From Hemibagrus wyckioides (lineage: Eukaryota; Chordata; Actinopteri; Siluriformes; Bagridae), in contig NC_080715.1 of NCBI RefSeq assembly GCF_019097595.1, positions 26,440,355 through 26,504,354 on the forward strand: a stretch of DNA of 64,000 bases, given 5' to 3'. Position numbers and translations under genes: made by a program. A model generated the notes under the pieces. It was not told the DNA's origin and made no database searches. It worked only from the letters and a program-made list of their open reading frames with translations. The stretch's first letter is position 1. Every line of letters begins with the position of its first letter. This document shows, piece by piece, positions 1-14,949 of this stretch.

Positions 1-1140
1 CCTGGTCCCTTTTTTTGAGACGAAGCGGATGCGGTGAATAGCGTACGGCATGATCAACGTCACACTCTGAACTCCACAACCGATGAAAATATAGAGTCAG
101 ACATTTCAGTAGACTTTATTACTGATCACATTAATCTCTTAATACAGAAGCTGCAGGCTGGTAGCTCGCTTCAGAAACACCAGACTGGAATATCTGTGGT
201 TTACAGTTTTATCCCTGAAAGCTCCTCCTTGTTTTAATGTGTTCTGGGAACAGCTCCTGTCTTTTTAGTGGTCTGGTGAACTGTAAGAGCCTGCAGATGA
301 CTGAGTGGCACATGAGAGCCTATAACTCACACTGAGGTCAAAATTGCATCAAAACTAAACCAACTAAACCCAGGTGTCATCCTGAATCCAGTCAGCGTCA
401 CAGTGAAACTGGAGCACTGGACACAAGCAGGAACACACCTCACATACATACACACTCATACACACACACCAGGAGCATAGCTAATCCACCTACTGACACG
501 TTATTGGGAGTCAGGAGGAAGCTGGAGAACTTTCACATCAAAGTTGATCTTGAACCTTAATTTCTAATCAGCATTCAAATTTGAATTTGGTCCAGAACAT
601 CCTGCCACGTGTGTGTGCAAAAATCACACTTTCAAATACTTTTACACGTCAGAGCGCTTTTACAAAATCACTTCAAAGTGTAGTGCCATTTTTATTCATT
701 AAATATCATTTACATTGAACAGCTTTTACACATAAAACAGTGGTTTTACTTTTCGTGTACAAATCTATAAATGATTTTAATCCACACGCTGTCAAAGTGA
801 TATAGAACAATTCTATATATTTATACACTGCTGGTCAAAATGTTTTTTGGGTTTTTTTCAATCCCCTGTTTTGGAATTTATTATATTAATGTCACTGTTA
901 TTAGTTTATTCTTTATTCTTGATTCAGACCAAGCATTAAATTAAATACAGAGACTTGTGGAACTTGGGACCTGCTCGATCAGAACATGAACCGAACTGAG
1001 CTTTATTGCCATCACACACACACACACACACACTAACAAAAACGTGGTGTTTAAAATGCTTGATTGCACAGATAAATATTTAAGATTTTGATTTTTATAA
1101 CAACATAATCAACATTCCACCATTAACTTTTACGCAGGAG
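1..1140. other. Intergenic, no gene recognised
   Basis: Mostly AT-rich unique DNA with short CA runs (about 445-470 and 1014-1033). A 67-codon open frame near the left edge (34-237) has no motif I recognise and no clear splice signals. It could be a piece of an exon from a gene lying off the window, but nothing supports that positively. Confidence 0.4.
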
Positions 1141-1194
1141 GATTATAATGATGTCGTTTAAAAAAAAAAAAAAGCCGTCAGCTGTTCAGAAACT

Positions 1195-1226
<32 letters not shown>

Positions 1227-1740
1227 AGCAGTATATGAATATTTATAGTGTGTGTAGAGGTGAGTGTGATAGACTTGTAGTGCGACTCACACTGCGCTTT
1301 ATCACAGGGCTTAAAGGTGCGCTCTGCCCTTTTTTTAAAGAATATTCTAGAAAACGCCCTGGCGTTAAATTAAAAGTGTGGCAGAGTGGGGCAAAAAAAG
1401 GAACCTATAAATATAAATATACAGTTATTTTATGCAGAAGAGTAAAAAAAATCATTTGTTAATCTGTCGCTCTATCATTTTTTTGTGTGTGGAGATAAGA
1501 GGCAGAAGTTTCGCGCCGCGCCCTCGGGGCCGAATTTAACGGATTCCCTTCTTCGACATGTGTTCTCGCCAGATAAGTAAACAGTGTGTGTCGGGGACGG
1601 AAAGGGAGCGGAGGAGGCAGGGAGGGAGCGAGGGATGGAGGGATAGAAAGAAAAAAGAAAACATTTGCAATTTAATGACATCACGGCTCGCGGCTTTAGT
1701 GGAAAGGAGCGCGGCGAGGAATGAAACGGAGCAGCATCAC

Positions 1741-1863
1741 TGCCTCTCTCTCTCTCTCTCCCACTTGTTCATGCCACTCATTCATCCCTTTTGCTGTGTC
1801 CCTCCTTTTTTTTGTCTTTCCAAATGACCACAAAATCCCTTATCATCACACAACTGGCATGCA

Positions 1864-1911
<48 letters not shown>

Positions 1912-2056
1912 TCTTCTTTTTGTCTGTCTTTTTTTTCTGAGTCTCTTTCTTTTCCCCTCAGTGACTCTCTATCTCTCTCTTTCTCTCTCTCTCTCTCCCT
2001 CTCCTTCTCTCTCTGTGTGTTTGTGTAACTTTCTGTCTATCTGCCTTTTCTCTTTG

Positions 2057-2093
<37 letters not shown>

Positions 2094-2096
2094 AAT
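1741..2096. repeat. CT-rich microsatellite block
   Basis: Several long (CT)n runs (for example 1866-1905 and 2060-2090) are separated by pyrimidine-rich sequence. Another (CT)n/(GT)n run follows at 2219-2270. The open frames here are only poly-Ser/Leu or Arg/Glu translations of the repeat. Confidence 0.9.
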
Positions 2097-2215
2097 GCAG
2101 CTTAATTGTGCAGTAAAGCAGATTACAGCCGTGTTGCGATGTAACTCCTTGAGTGAGTGCTAATGTGATGACAAGCTTTTTTCTTTTTCTCAAACGAGTG
2201 CCAGCACTTGTTTCA

Positions 2216-2251
<36 letters not shown>

Positions 2252-2610
2252 CTGTGTGTGTGTGTGTGTAATCCCTCCCTCAGCATTAGCCGGTGTGTTT
2301 ATCTCTCATTAAGTGTGTGATGAGGGGAAAACGTTGGCAGATGAGTGTTACACGTTTTTCTTCGGCCCTGAGGAGGAACGATTTAGGTCAGGAATTTGTA
2401 GTGTGTGTGTGTGTGTGTGTGTGAATAGTCAGGGCTATAAAAAAAAGGCAGAATAGGAATAATAAGATGATTAATTGTATGTTTTATTAATATTGCAATT
2501 TGATTGATTTAATTGATTATAAAATGTAATTTATTAAATTCTTACAAACAATTAGCATCAACTTTCCTCAAAATTCCAATCGATGAAGTTTTACTTAATC
2601 ATTTATCATT

Positions 2611-2624
2611 CAATAATAGTAATA

Positions 2625-2668
<44 letters not shown>
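2611..2668. repeat. (AAT)n microsatellite
   Basis: A run of AAT/AAC-like triplets inside AT-rich intergenic DNA. It translates as poly-Asn, which is a repeat artefact. Confidence 0.9.
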
Positions 2669-2763
2669 TATATTAGGTCTGTCAGAGATTTAATGTAGCA
2701 CACACACAAATACACTTCTCATGTTCTCCCCGATAATTGAGCACATTTTAAAACATCCTGTCA

Positions 2764-2794
<31 letters not shown>

Positions 2795-3519
2795 TACAAA
2801 CCAGATGCCTGTCAACATTGATCGAAAATCAAATTACCAGAAAATGTTCAACACCTGAACCACAAACACAGAGAGATATATTTATTTCGTGATTAGTATA
2901 AATATGGATATATTCAGAGTGTGTGTGTGTTTGAGTGTGTGTGTATTTACTTGATCAAACACACATTTTCCGGAGCAGTTACGCGAGTGTGTAAATGGAC
3001 TTGACGTAAGTGTGTGTGTCTGCTGTCCTACATCCATAAATTTGTGTACGTGTGTGTTCCCTTTCGTCGCATGGTGATGTCGAGTGTGTGTTCACACACG
3101 TCAGTTTGTTATGATTTTTCTTTCTCAAGGTTATATGAAGTGCTCGATTTAGAAACACACACACACACACACACACAGACACACACATTAAAGCTGAAAA
3201 GTTTCTTTTTAAGAAGTTTAAGAAACATTTTGAACTGAAACTTCAGGACTCTTTTTTGTCTTTTTTATTTAGATTTTGTTTATTTATACCTGACATTTTA
3301 TTTAGTTTTCGCTCTCTGAACTTTAACTTGGTGGTGATTTCTATATTCAATACAAGATGAACTTTGAATCTTGAATTTTTATTCCAGCCTCTGATTATTT
3401 TTTTAGCAGGTGACACAAGCTCCATTCAAATAAAGGCCATTTTTGTGTTAACCTCCACACACGTGTGTGTGTGTGTGTCTGTGTGTGTGTGTGTTGGATC
3501 GCGAGGTTTGTTGCCCCAG

Positions 3520-6055
<2,536 letters not shown>

Positions 6056-6757
6056 AAACATAAATATGGAATTAGGTAGTATAATTAAATTAAATTAAAT
6101 TTAAAAGAAATGTTTATTTTTATATTAATGAATTATAAGAAGACAATGCACGATGTGATGTAACACTGATAAACATTAAAATATTTAATAGATTTATACT
6201 ATTTATATTTATTGAAACGTGTGTGTGTGAATCTCATGCACTCTGTGTGTTTCTTTTCTTTGTTTCTGTCCTGACATTTTTTTATCGTATGTCATGCACC
6301 TTTTTTCCCATCCATCACACGTTTTCCCCTTTTCAACGAAGAGGAAACACACACACACACACACACACACACCTATTCAGAAGGCGTTTAGTTCGCTCTT
6401 TTCACCGATTGTCCTGCTTTTCTGATGCTAATCTGCCGTGTTAAATATCTTTTTGTCCTCCCTCTTTCAGTCCTTCTCTCTTCCTCGCCGTTCGTTTATC
6501 CACCTTTTTAAAGTTTCTTTTTTTTTATTTACGCTCTTTTTTCGCTCATGTATTTTTTATTACGTTGTGTTTTTTCCTCCGTCTTTAGGAGGCCATTCAG
6601 GCGCGTCCAGCTGGACCGGACCAAAGAAAAAAAACAGAGAAAAGAGTGAAAAGAGACGCGGCCCAAGTGCACAATGCTAACAGTTTTCCAAATAGGCGGC
6701 CTTTTCAGCGAGTGCACTTCACCACACAAAAAGAGCGACTGTCTAAACCAGGGAGAG

Positions 6758-6758
<1 letters not shown>

Positions 6759-6820
<62 letters not shown>

Positions 6821-6822
6821 GA
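6759..6822. repeat. (GAAA)n microsatellite
   Basis: A nearly pure purine GAAA tetranucleotide run of about 15 copies. The Lys/Glu-Arg open frames across it on one strand and the Phe-Leu-Ser frames on the other are artefacts. Confidence 0.95.
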
Positions 6823-6928
6823 GGGAAAGTTTTTCAGGTTTGAATTTCCTGCTCTCTCGCTCTCTCTCTCTAGTAGAAGAAAACAGGATTAAAAGAAAAA
6901 AAATAAGTAAAAAACAACAACAAAAAAC

Positions 6929-7011
<83 letters not shown>
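6929..7011. repeat. (GATA)n microsatellite
   Basis: About 20 uninterrupted GATA copies, only about 100 bp from the GAAA run. The complementary strand reads as a Tyr-Leu-Ser-Ile repeat, which is not a gene. Confidence 0.95.
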
Positions 7012-7737
7012 CTGAAAATCTGAAGCAGTTGCAGATGAATAAGTGAGTTAAATACAAATAAGTAAATAAACAAATAAATAAAGCAGTTGTTGCTTCATAT
7101 TGTGTTTTAGTGAATAAATGGATCCTGACTAATGGATCAGACAACAGGAAGTGACCTCAAAATACTGAGTGATCAAGTGCACCGGGTTCATCACACACAC
7201 AAACACACACACACACGCATGCACTCATGGGATTTAAAGCACACAATCAATACATATAAGAGTTTCACTTTAGGACCTCCCTAACACACACACACACACA
7301 CACACACGCATACGTCTGATTAAACAGCATGATTTTTTTTCTCTCGTTTTAAATCAAAGCCCTTTCCTGTTCAGGCAGTCTCAGAAAGGTTTCACTTTCC
7401 TGCAGCTCCTTTTAAACAAAAATCTCGATCTGAATCACGATAAACTTTTTTTTTGTAACCAAAAAAAACCCCAAAACAAAAGAGTCCTTTCTTTCTTTTA
7501 TTCCGGATCCTTTACACACTCCACCTGCACTGGGAGGAGGGACAGAAAAAGGGACTTGGAAGAGTGTGTAGTGTCGTTCACTATGGAGCAAGAAGTGCGC
7601 TTTATTACCACACACACACACACATGGTTAGTCACATTCTCATAGTGTGTGTGTGTGTGTTCACAATGTTCCTTCAAATTAATGTTTTTTCACAATACAT
7701 ATAAATATTAATCACAGCATTAAAAAAATAACCACAC

Positions 7738-7740
7738 ACA

Positions 7741-7788
<48 letters not shown>

Positions 7789-7829
7789 AACACACACACA
7801 CACATACACACACACACACACACACACAT
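7738..7829. repeat. Compound (CT)n(CA)n microsatellite
   Basis: A run of CT dinucleotides joins CA dinucleotide runs. Further CA runs lie at 7284-7307, 8006-8030 and 8438-8461 in otherwise unremarkable intergenic DNA. Confidence 0.9.
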
Positions 7830-8507
7830 CCTTATTTGAACAAAAATAATGGTCAAAATGTCAGATTAAAAAAGAAATGAAAAACATTTTCATTCATCTT
7901 TTTTTACACTTGTTAAATTATTTTTTTATACAAAAGAACATGTTTAAAAGTCTGATTGCTTTTAGCGACGGCTATATTTACACCTTTGAGCCGTACACAA
8001 TGTAACACACACACACACACACACACACACGTTTTAGTGCTGAGTGTCATTTCCGTTTTTTTTCCATTTCAGACTTTCTTCAATTCTTTAGAAATATTCC
8101 TTAAACGCACAAGAAATTAAATGAAATGTAAAAGTCCGTCGTTGCGACTCCATGAGACATCGCGGGTCACGTCGGTGTGAACCGTATAAAACGTTATGAT
8201 TTGTCTCGTCCTTACAGAAACACAAAAAGACAGGAAGTGATTCCTGTAAACACAGGCACAGACTTTTAGACCGGAATTTTAGATCGGAAAAAAAAGTACC
8301 TTCATTGGACGTGTGAAAACTTTTTGTTACACAAATGTGTTATAGGACATATTGAGGACACACACACAGTTTTCCACATTCTCTCTTATGCCCTCATTAT
8401 ATTACAACAGTGTAAATATTTCATATTTTACATTTTGCACACACACACACACACACACACAGATTTAATCAGGTACACTTTATACTCTCTTCGTTTTAAC
8501 CTCGTTA

Positions 8508-8710
8508 CACCACAATTCTCGATTCTGATTGGTCGTCAAGTTTTTGAGGAATTTTCTAGAAGCATGTATATGCTAGAGTTGCTATAGCAACAGTTCGTTC
8601 ACAGGGACTCGTATGGCGGGCGGATGCATGGTTTGCCAAAAATGAATGCCGTTGCTATGGTGATGTTTATGTAACGTTGATGGAAGGAGTCTCCAGTGAC
8701 AAACCATGAT
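8508..8710 (+). repeat. Dispersed repeat, copy 1 (MITE-like family)
   Basis: This copy has CTGATTGGTC near its left side, a CTATAGCAACAG motif in the middle and GGAAGGAGTCTCCAGTG near its right side. The same ordered motifs recur near 14.4 and 30.8 kb, and in inverted orientation between 24.6 and 25.4 kb. No coding capacity is seen, so it is a non-autonomous dispersed element. The class (hAT-like MITE or other) is not established by the sequence. Confidence 0.6.
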
Positions 8711-9008
8711 TTTTTTTAAAGAATAAGAGAAACAAGTGAAGGAACAAGTGAGACTCTTTCGGCTCACTACTCAGTGTAACAATAAAGGGATAAATATTGT
8801 GATATATCAGTGCTGTTCAGTGATAAATGAAGTGGTGTAAGAGGAATAAAACACTCGGGGTTGCGCTGTTAACTTTCATCACACCGTCCTGTCCTTCATT
8901 ATTTTCCTTTAACAGTACGAGGCTGAGTGATTATTATCTCCTTCAGTACGTTCTTTAGATGACTTCATGCACAGGCTTATTACGTCAAAGTAAACAACAA
9001 AATGTCCT

Positions 9009-9020
9009 TTTGTTTATTTG
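9009..9020 (-). promoter_or_regulatory. Candidate polyadenylation signal for sox21
   Basis: The plus strand reads TTTATT here, which is AATAAA on the minus strand, about 80 bp past the sox21 stop codon. It is the first canonical hexamer downstream of the gene. Because such hexamers are common in AT-rich DNA, the assignment is tentative. Confidence 0.35.
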
Positions 9021-9095
9021 TTTGTTTGTTCGCTCTTTGCACTCTGACACACATTTCAGCTTTTCATTGTGCAACATTTTTCACGATTCTTTGTC

Positions 9096-9827
9096 TCATA
9101 ATGCGGTAGCATAAGCGTGATACGGCTCGATCGGTGCTTTCCCAACGCCGGGCAGCAGGATGTACGCCAACGGTGTAGAAAATGACGAGGACGATGAAGA
9201 CGACGTAGAGGAGGATGATGATGACGACGATGAAGGCCAGGCGCTGCAGCTGCAAGGCATCAGAAAGGCTGGATTGTGTGCACTGGTGTGCGCGTGGACG
9301 CCGGAAAAAGGCGGGAAACCCAGTGATGACGGGTACGGGAAGGACGGCATCGCCGGTGGGAGAGGAGGTGGAGGAGGGGGAGGTGGAGAGAAGTCGGCCA
9401 TCTTGGATCCGAAATCCAGAAAGGAGTAGGGATTGGCACAGATGGACGGAGCGAACAGGATCCTGGCTCTGTCTGAAGTGCGCACCAGAGACTCGGCGGT
9501 GGGTTTCAGTGCGTCTGCTTCTGCGTGCACTCCGTATGGCAGAGCCAGGGCAAACTTCTCCTTCTTGGCAAGCGTCTTCGGTTTCCGTCGTGGTCGGTAT
9601 TTGTAGTCAGGATGCTCCTTCATGTGCAGCGCGCGGAGTCTCTTGGCCTCGTCGATGAATGGACGTTTCTCAGAATCGGTGAGCAGCTTCCACTCGGCAC
9701 CGAGACGCTTACTGATCTCAGAGTTGTGCATCTTCGGGTTCTCTTGTGCCATCTGCCGGCGCTGGGCTCGAGACCAGACCATGAAGGCGTTCATCGGGCG
9801 TTTCACGTGGTCTGAAGTCTTCGACAT
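9096..9827 (-). CDS. sox21: SoxB2-type HMG-box transcription factor, Sox21
   Basis: Intact single-exon frame of 243 residues, matching the intronless SoxB genes and the usual Sox21 length of about 240. The HMG box spans roughly residues 7-84: it opens [17 protein letters not shown], has the DNA-wedge pair F15-M16 and W18, and ends in the basic [10 protein letters not shown] tail. Sox21 rather than Sox14 is indicated by [11 protein letters not shown] (133-143), MPCSCSAWP (190-198) and the C-terminal [11 protein letters not shown] (220-230). The family acts in the nucleus as a repressor that counters SoxB1 factors in neural progenitors; that is family knowledge. Odd points: the normally conserved Lys after RR in helix 1 is Gln25, there is a run of eight prolines at 148-155, and a Ser-rich run fills 199-217. 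The start is the first Met, with A at -3. Teleosts carry two paralogues (sox21a, sox21b), and I cannot decide which this is. Confidence 0.93.
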   Translation of the reverse strand: MSKTSDHVKRPMNAFMVWSRAQRRQMAQENPKMHNSEISKRLGAEWKLLTDSEKRPFIDEAKRLRALHMKEHPDYKYRPRRKPKTLAKKEKFALALPYGVHAEADALKPTAESLVRTSDRARILFAPSICANPYSFLDFGSKMADFSPPPPPPPPLPPAMPSFPYPSSLGFPPFSGVHAHTSAHNPAFLMPCSCSAWPSSSSSSSSSTSSSSSSSFSTPLAYILLPGVGKAPIEPYHAYATAL

Positions 9828-9990
9828 AATCGCGGCGATGATGACAGGGTCACGTCTGTATCAGTTTTACAAAGTATATGGGTTTTTTTTTTCGGAAAGC
9901 GTTTCAGAACACGTTTACTTCAGACGGCACTGGACGCTGCTCACATGATCACAAAAAACTCACTAACTGGCCTTGTGTTAAACTGGAGCC

Positions 9991-9997
9991 ATTTATA
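9991..9997 (-). promoter_or_regulatory. Candidate TATA box of sox21
   Basis: The minus strand reads TATAAAT, about 165 bp upstream of the sox21 start codon. This is a plausible core-promoter position giving a 5' leader of roughly 140 nt. AT-rich DNA makes chance matches common, so this is a candidate only. Confidence 0.35.
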
Positions 9998-11431
9998 GCT
10001 GAATGAGTTTATAACTGACTGACCTGAGGAGAAGAAACCGTAAAGCTGTTCATCAGAGGCGTGACCTCATGAACCAACATGATGATAATACTTTCAAAAA
10101 TTACTCTCCTTTTTTCAACTCAATGTGGCATTACAGCAAAAGCATTCAAACAGTTAAAGAATCCTTTCCAGCAGATGGAAATTTGCATGTGTTTGGATTT
10201 AGTTTTAAATATCAGCTTAAGAAGCTTTAAAAAAAATGAGTTTAAAGCTGGAGCAATTGGAGAACTCGAATAAAAAAAAAAAACCCAAAAATTAATCCAA
10301 AACGTGGATGTTAGGTGCAGCAGGTGATTCTAAGTTCACTGACAAACCTTAACGTGTTCACTGGATACTTTACACGATCCGCCGTGATGATAACAATGAA
10401 AAAGAAAACCTTCTGTACAAAGTCTCTTATTGTTCAATTCGGCAACACAAAGCGTGAGTGAATCAGAGCTGGAGTCGCTGCAGTTCAGTTCCTTCAGCCT
10501 CGTCGAGGTCACTTTCTCTTCACACTCACGTCCACTTCATGCTGGATAGAGAATAGAAAGATTGAGAGAAGAGAGAAAAAGGACGACGCTTATATGAATA
10601 TATGTAAGATCATTAAAGATTCATGTGCTCATTTGCTAAAATACTCTAGTGAGTCGTTAGAAACCAGAATGAATCAGTAAAGTCTGTGTGAATCAGTTAA
10701 GAATTTAATGATTCATTAAAATGTGAATCATTTTAGAGCATTTACTCATTACATATATAAATATTACAAAGTGACTAAAGAGTCAATTTTCCCTCATTAA
10801 AGAGTTTAATGATTCATTAAGGAATGTAACGATTCATTACAATTGTACTTTGACATTCGATACATAAATGACTCATTAGATATTACGATGTTTATTCTGT
10901 TGAATCATTAAACTTCTGAATCATTGATTCTGTTGAATCGTTTAAAACTATACAAAAAAGTCATTTTTTCAAAAGCCATTTTATCTCTGAAGTTAGATTG
11001 AGAAGAAAGATTGAGTCAATAAAAAAAATGATTCATCGCAGAATCGATTGACTCATTAATATGAATGAGTAAATATTATGTTATATTTGATTTGTATTAT
11101 TCTGCATTCGAAAACCATAAACATGTTTATTAGCTTCTTTAAACCAAATCAAACACGACAGCAACAACGACCGACGCTGAAGACAAAACCACATGGAAGG
11201 TGAAAAGTTTTGTGTGTTATGATGACCCTCGTTTAACAGAAATTCTGCATGAATCACTTTTTACGAGCCAAACATAATCATTATAGTGTCAGTCGATCAG
11301 TTATTTATATTTTCTAATGTAACCTAAGAATAAAAAATACAAAATCAGCAAACATCAAGTGCAATAAATAATTAATAATAATGCAATAATAAACTCCCAC
11401 GAGTAATAGTTATTATTATTATTAATAATAA

Positions 11432-11477
<46 letters not shown>

Positions 11478-11870
11478 CAGGAAGATACTTACCAAATCAT
11501 GAACATGTTCATCAGATGTTTTCAGCGTGAAGTCAAAAATGATTTAAAGATCACTTGCTGACCCGCATCCAGGGTAGAAAACGAGCCGATTTCAACAAAC
11601 GATTCTACATTTTGTTTAATGTCCTTAAAAAAGTTTGAAGCTTTGAGTCTTCAGCCTGAGTCAAAATAATCAGCCGTGTTTTAAAAAATAATTAATATTA
11701 AAAAAAAGAAAGTTTTTCCAGGTAAATGAAAAATCCAGCAACTTTCTGTTTTGTTTTGTTTATTTAAAAATCAAAACAGATCCGAGGTTTAAATCCGTCA
11801 GGTTTTTTTTTAAGTTAAAAGAAGGGAAAGAAGGAAGAAGTGCGTCTGTGTGTGCTCTGTGTGTGTGTGA
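9998..11870. other. Upstream region of sox21, no gene recognised
   Basis: Unique AT-rich DNA with many short AATGATTCATTA-like words between 10620 and 11060, and an (AAT)n run at 11409-11476. The density of ATTCATTA/TAAT words could mark homeodomain binding sites or simply AT-rich composition. No exon is seen. Confidence 0.4.
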
Positions 11871-12366
11871 GAGTGTGTGAGAGTGTGTCCCCAGCATAGT
11901 GACTTTACAGACACTGAGTGCAGCAATCTGAGAGCTCACTGTGTGTGTGTGTGTGTCTGTGTGTGTCTGTGTGTGTGTGTGTGTGTGTCAGGTAGGGGGA
12001 AAAAGGGGGCTGGAGTTCATGCGCACACCCCCCCATTCGTACACACTGAAAGGGAAAAGGAGGGGCGGGACACGCACACAATACACACACACACACAGTG
12101 TTCGCTTACATTAGCAGTGAGAGCAATGGCAACTGTCAAAATGTTAAAATAATATCTAAAGAAATAAAATTAAAATAAGAAATTAACACAAAGGGCATGG
12201 GCACCTGGTCGCGTTCACAGGAAATTAAATCAAACACTTTTTAAACATATTTAAATGAATAAACACAAACTATTTGTTATATTTTTTATAATTTTAATGT
12301 AGCAGCACGTGTTTAATTTCAACTGACAACTGATGATGTCATAATGAGGTTTTTACTGCAAATGGC

Positions 12367-12470
12367 ACACATACACACACAAATACACAAACACACACAT
12401 ACACAAACAAATACACATACACACACACACAAACACACACACACAAACACACAGACACACACAAACAAAT

Positions 12471-12505
<35 letters not shown>

Positions 12506-12586
12506 CAAACAAATACACATACACACACAAACACACAAACAAATACACACACACACAAACAAATACACACACACACAAACACACAA

Positions 12587-12617
<31 letters not shown>

Positions 12618-12760
12618 TACACACACAAACACACACACACACACACATACACATACACACACAAACACACAGACACACAAACAAATACACATACACACAC
12701 ACAAACACACACACACACAAACAAATACACAAACAAACAAATACACACACACACACACAT
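12367..12760. repeat. Long CA/CAAA compound microsatellite
   Basis: Nearly 400 bp of CA dinucleotides interspersed with AAAC, ATAC and AGAC variants. All six frames are open for long stretches (Cys-Val or Thr-His repeats), but these are artefacts. Confidence 0.95.
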
Positions 12761-12884
12761 TCTCTCTGTGTCAGTACATTATATCACTTCAGGACAGTGT
12801 AATCAGTGCTAATTCTTCAGAACAGCTGAAGACGTTTTTGTGACATTTGGAGATACAGATATGAATAGGAGGAGGACTATTTCC

Positions 12885-12916
<32 letters not shown>

Positions 12917-12949
12917 TGTGTGTGTGAATCACACACCATGCTGAGTTGT

Positions 12950-14385
12950 TTTCCGCGAAAATGATTTAAATTTCAGCAAAAGAAATTAGGAGCATGATAC
13001 AGATAGATACATGATACAGAGAGTCGTGTTGTGGTACATGTCACTCTTGGGGATTCCCATTAGATATGTTGGCTTCAGCGCTAACACTCATTAGTGAAAC
13101 ACTCTTCAAATCTCTTCAAATTCAGTTTTTTCATCACTTCCATGCGCAGTGTTTCCTTCACTTCCAGTCGAAGGTATTTGCCTGTAAATTAAGGTATCAA
13201 TGTGCTGTTTAAATAAATTGACACTCGTCCCACTAAGTACATATTAAATAAATCAACATGAGGATTATTAACACGAGGATTATTAACATGAGGATTATTA
13301 CCGTCACGCGTTCACTCACTCAATCCTGCCAGTTTAGTTTATTGGCCTAAAGCTCTCCCCAGTTAGCGTAATTATTCTAATTGTATAATCTGCAGGATTC
13401 CCACTGGTAGGCTTTAAGTATTTCTGTTCCTGTTTGAGTTCAACACACACACACACACACACGCCACTCACACACACATCTTACTACCCTTGTGGGGACC
13501 TTCTTTTGACTTAATCTAATTAATTAATGAAGCTAATTAATCACATGCTAACTCCATATGACTCTCTATAGAAATAATGAAACATTTTGTTTTTGTTTCT
13601 TATATTCTCTCATTTCATGTCACATCCTTTATACTCTGGTGCTAGAAAGTTCATGGTTTAAAATTGACCATGCAGGTCTTTATCATCATTATCATCATCA
13701 TCATCATCATCATCATCAAATAAAGAATTTATATTATATTATTTAACTAAATGATCTTATGTTAAAATGTCTTCATCTGGAAAAAAAGGATCTATAATCA
13801 TGGAGATATAAGAATCATCCATGATCATCAGTTCTGTTTAAGGGATTAGTATGAAGTTTGATCATGTGATAAAAAAACACACACACACAATCTTCAGCAG
13901 ACATGTTTTTGAGTAAAGTGCAGAACGTGATCAGTTTATAGAGGGTCCACTGTAATGTAAATGGAGTAAATTTGACACCATTGTTACTCTTCTCCTGGAA
14001 ATCACTCCTAGAGCAAGGTGTGTCATTTTCCATGAGATTCTAGAAAACCCCTGAGGTAACATGAGCCTCTGGCCTCAACTGAACAGACTAATGTCAGAGT
14101 CTAGCGTGAGGCAAAAACTGAAGGAGAAGAAACAATTGTGTGAGGAAGAAGATCAAGCAGGAAGCTGCTACACACCATACAGGATGTTAAGATTTGGGTA
14201 GAGAAGCTGAAGGTTTGATTTCCATCTTTAACAAGAGGTGAGAACTCTGAGAACTCGAAGAACTTGCTAAAGACTCTTTGTTATGAGGAAAATAAGGAGA
14301 ACATGGAAGTGTGGAAGGTGCAGAAACTTTTACTAGTGAAGAAAGGAAGTGAACCAGGAAGTAGTAATAGGTTATGGTACATTAT
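12950..14385. other. Intergenic, no gene recognised
   Basis: Unique DNA with a CA run at 13443-13462 and an (ATC)n run at 13682-13717 that reads as poly-His. No splice-flanked frame or transposon protein is visible. Confidence 0.4.
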
Positions 14386-14387
14386 TG

Positions 14388-14513
14388 TTTCCATAGCAAC
14401 AGCAACATGTATGTGGGACACACTGTAAAATGTATACTAACTCATACAGTGAAGTTTTTCTCTCAGGAGATGTTTCTATAACATTTAGGGAAGGAGTCTC
14501 CAGTGTCAAGACC
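14388..14513 (+). repeat. Dispersed repeat, copy 2 (MITE-like family)
   Basis: This shorter copy contains CCATAGCAACAGCAACATG and then GGAAGGAGTCTCCAGTGTC in the same order and orientation as the 8.5-kb copy. The region between the motifs has diverged. Confidence 0.5.
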
Positions 14514-14804
14514 AACTCTCAACTCTCTCTCTCTCTCTCTCTTTCACTTTATCTCTCATTTCCTCTGATAACTCAGCATTTGCCTCGGCCTCCTAAGAGA
14601 GTAAAATGTTTAGCCAAAATAAAAGTACAGGAAGTGATCAAATAAAACACAGGAAGTGATAAACTACAGGAAGCTGAGTCTTTTTCTTCTTCGGCATTCT
14701 TGTAATTTAAAAAGCGGTGTTTATCTTTTCTCTCCTCCCAGTTTCTGATGGTATTTCTTTTCTTTTGAAGATTTTAAGTCACTCTTTTATCAGCTGACTC
14801 TCTC

Positions 14805-14871
<67 letters not shown>
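14805..14871. repeat. (AG)n microsatellite
   Basis: About 33 AG dinucleotides with one GG interruption. It lies some 70 bp before the first degenerate units of the large minisatellite. Confidence 0.95.
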
Positions 14872-14874
<3 letters not shown>

Positions 14875-14949
14875 AGGCAAAAAAAGACAAGAGGTATTTG
14901 GAGCTTAAAGTCAAATAATACATTTTACAAAAGGAGAAAATGATCTAGA

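Noticed and set aside
1148..1462. 104-codon frame
   Set aside because: It is driven by poly-Lys and (GT)n. No homology or splice evidence is recognisable.
6743..7144. 133-codon hydrophobic minus-strand frame suggestive of a membrane protein
   Set aside because: It is the translation of GATA and GAAA repeats joined by AT-rich DNA.
9160..9948. Plus-strand open frames across the sox21 locus (Asp/Gly-rich, up to 147 codons)
   Set aside because: They are antisense shadows of sox21. The acidic run is simply the complement of its serine codons.
12319..12802. Four overlapping 135-152-codon frames
   Set aside because: They are Cys-Val and His-Thr translations of a CA/GT repeat.
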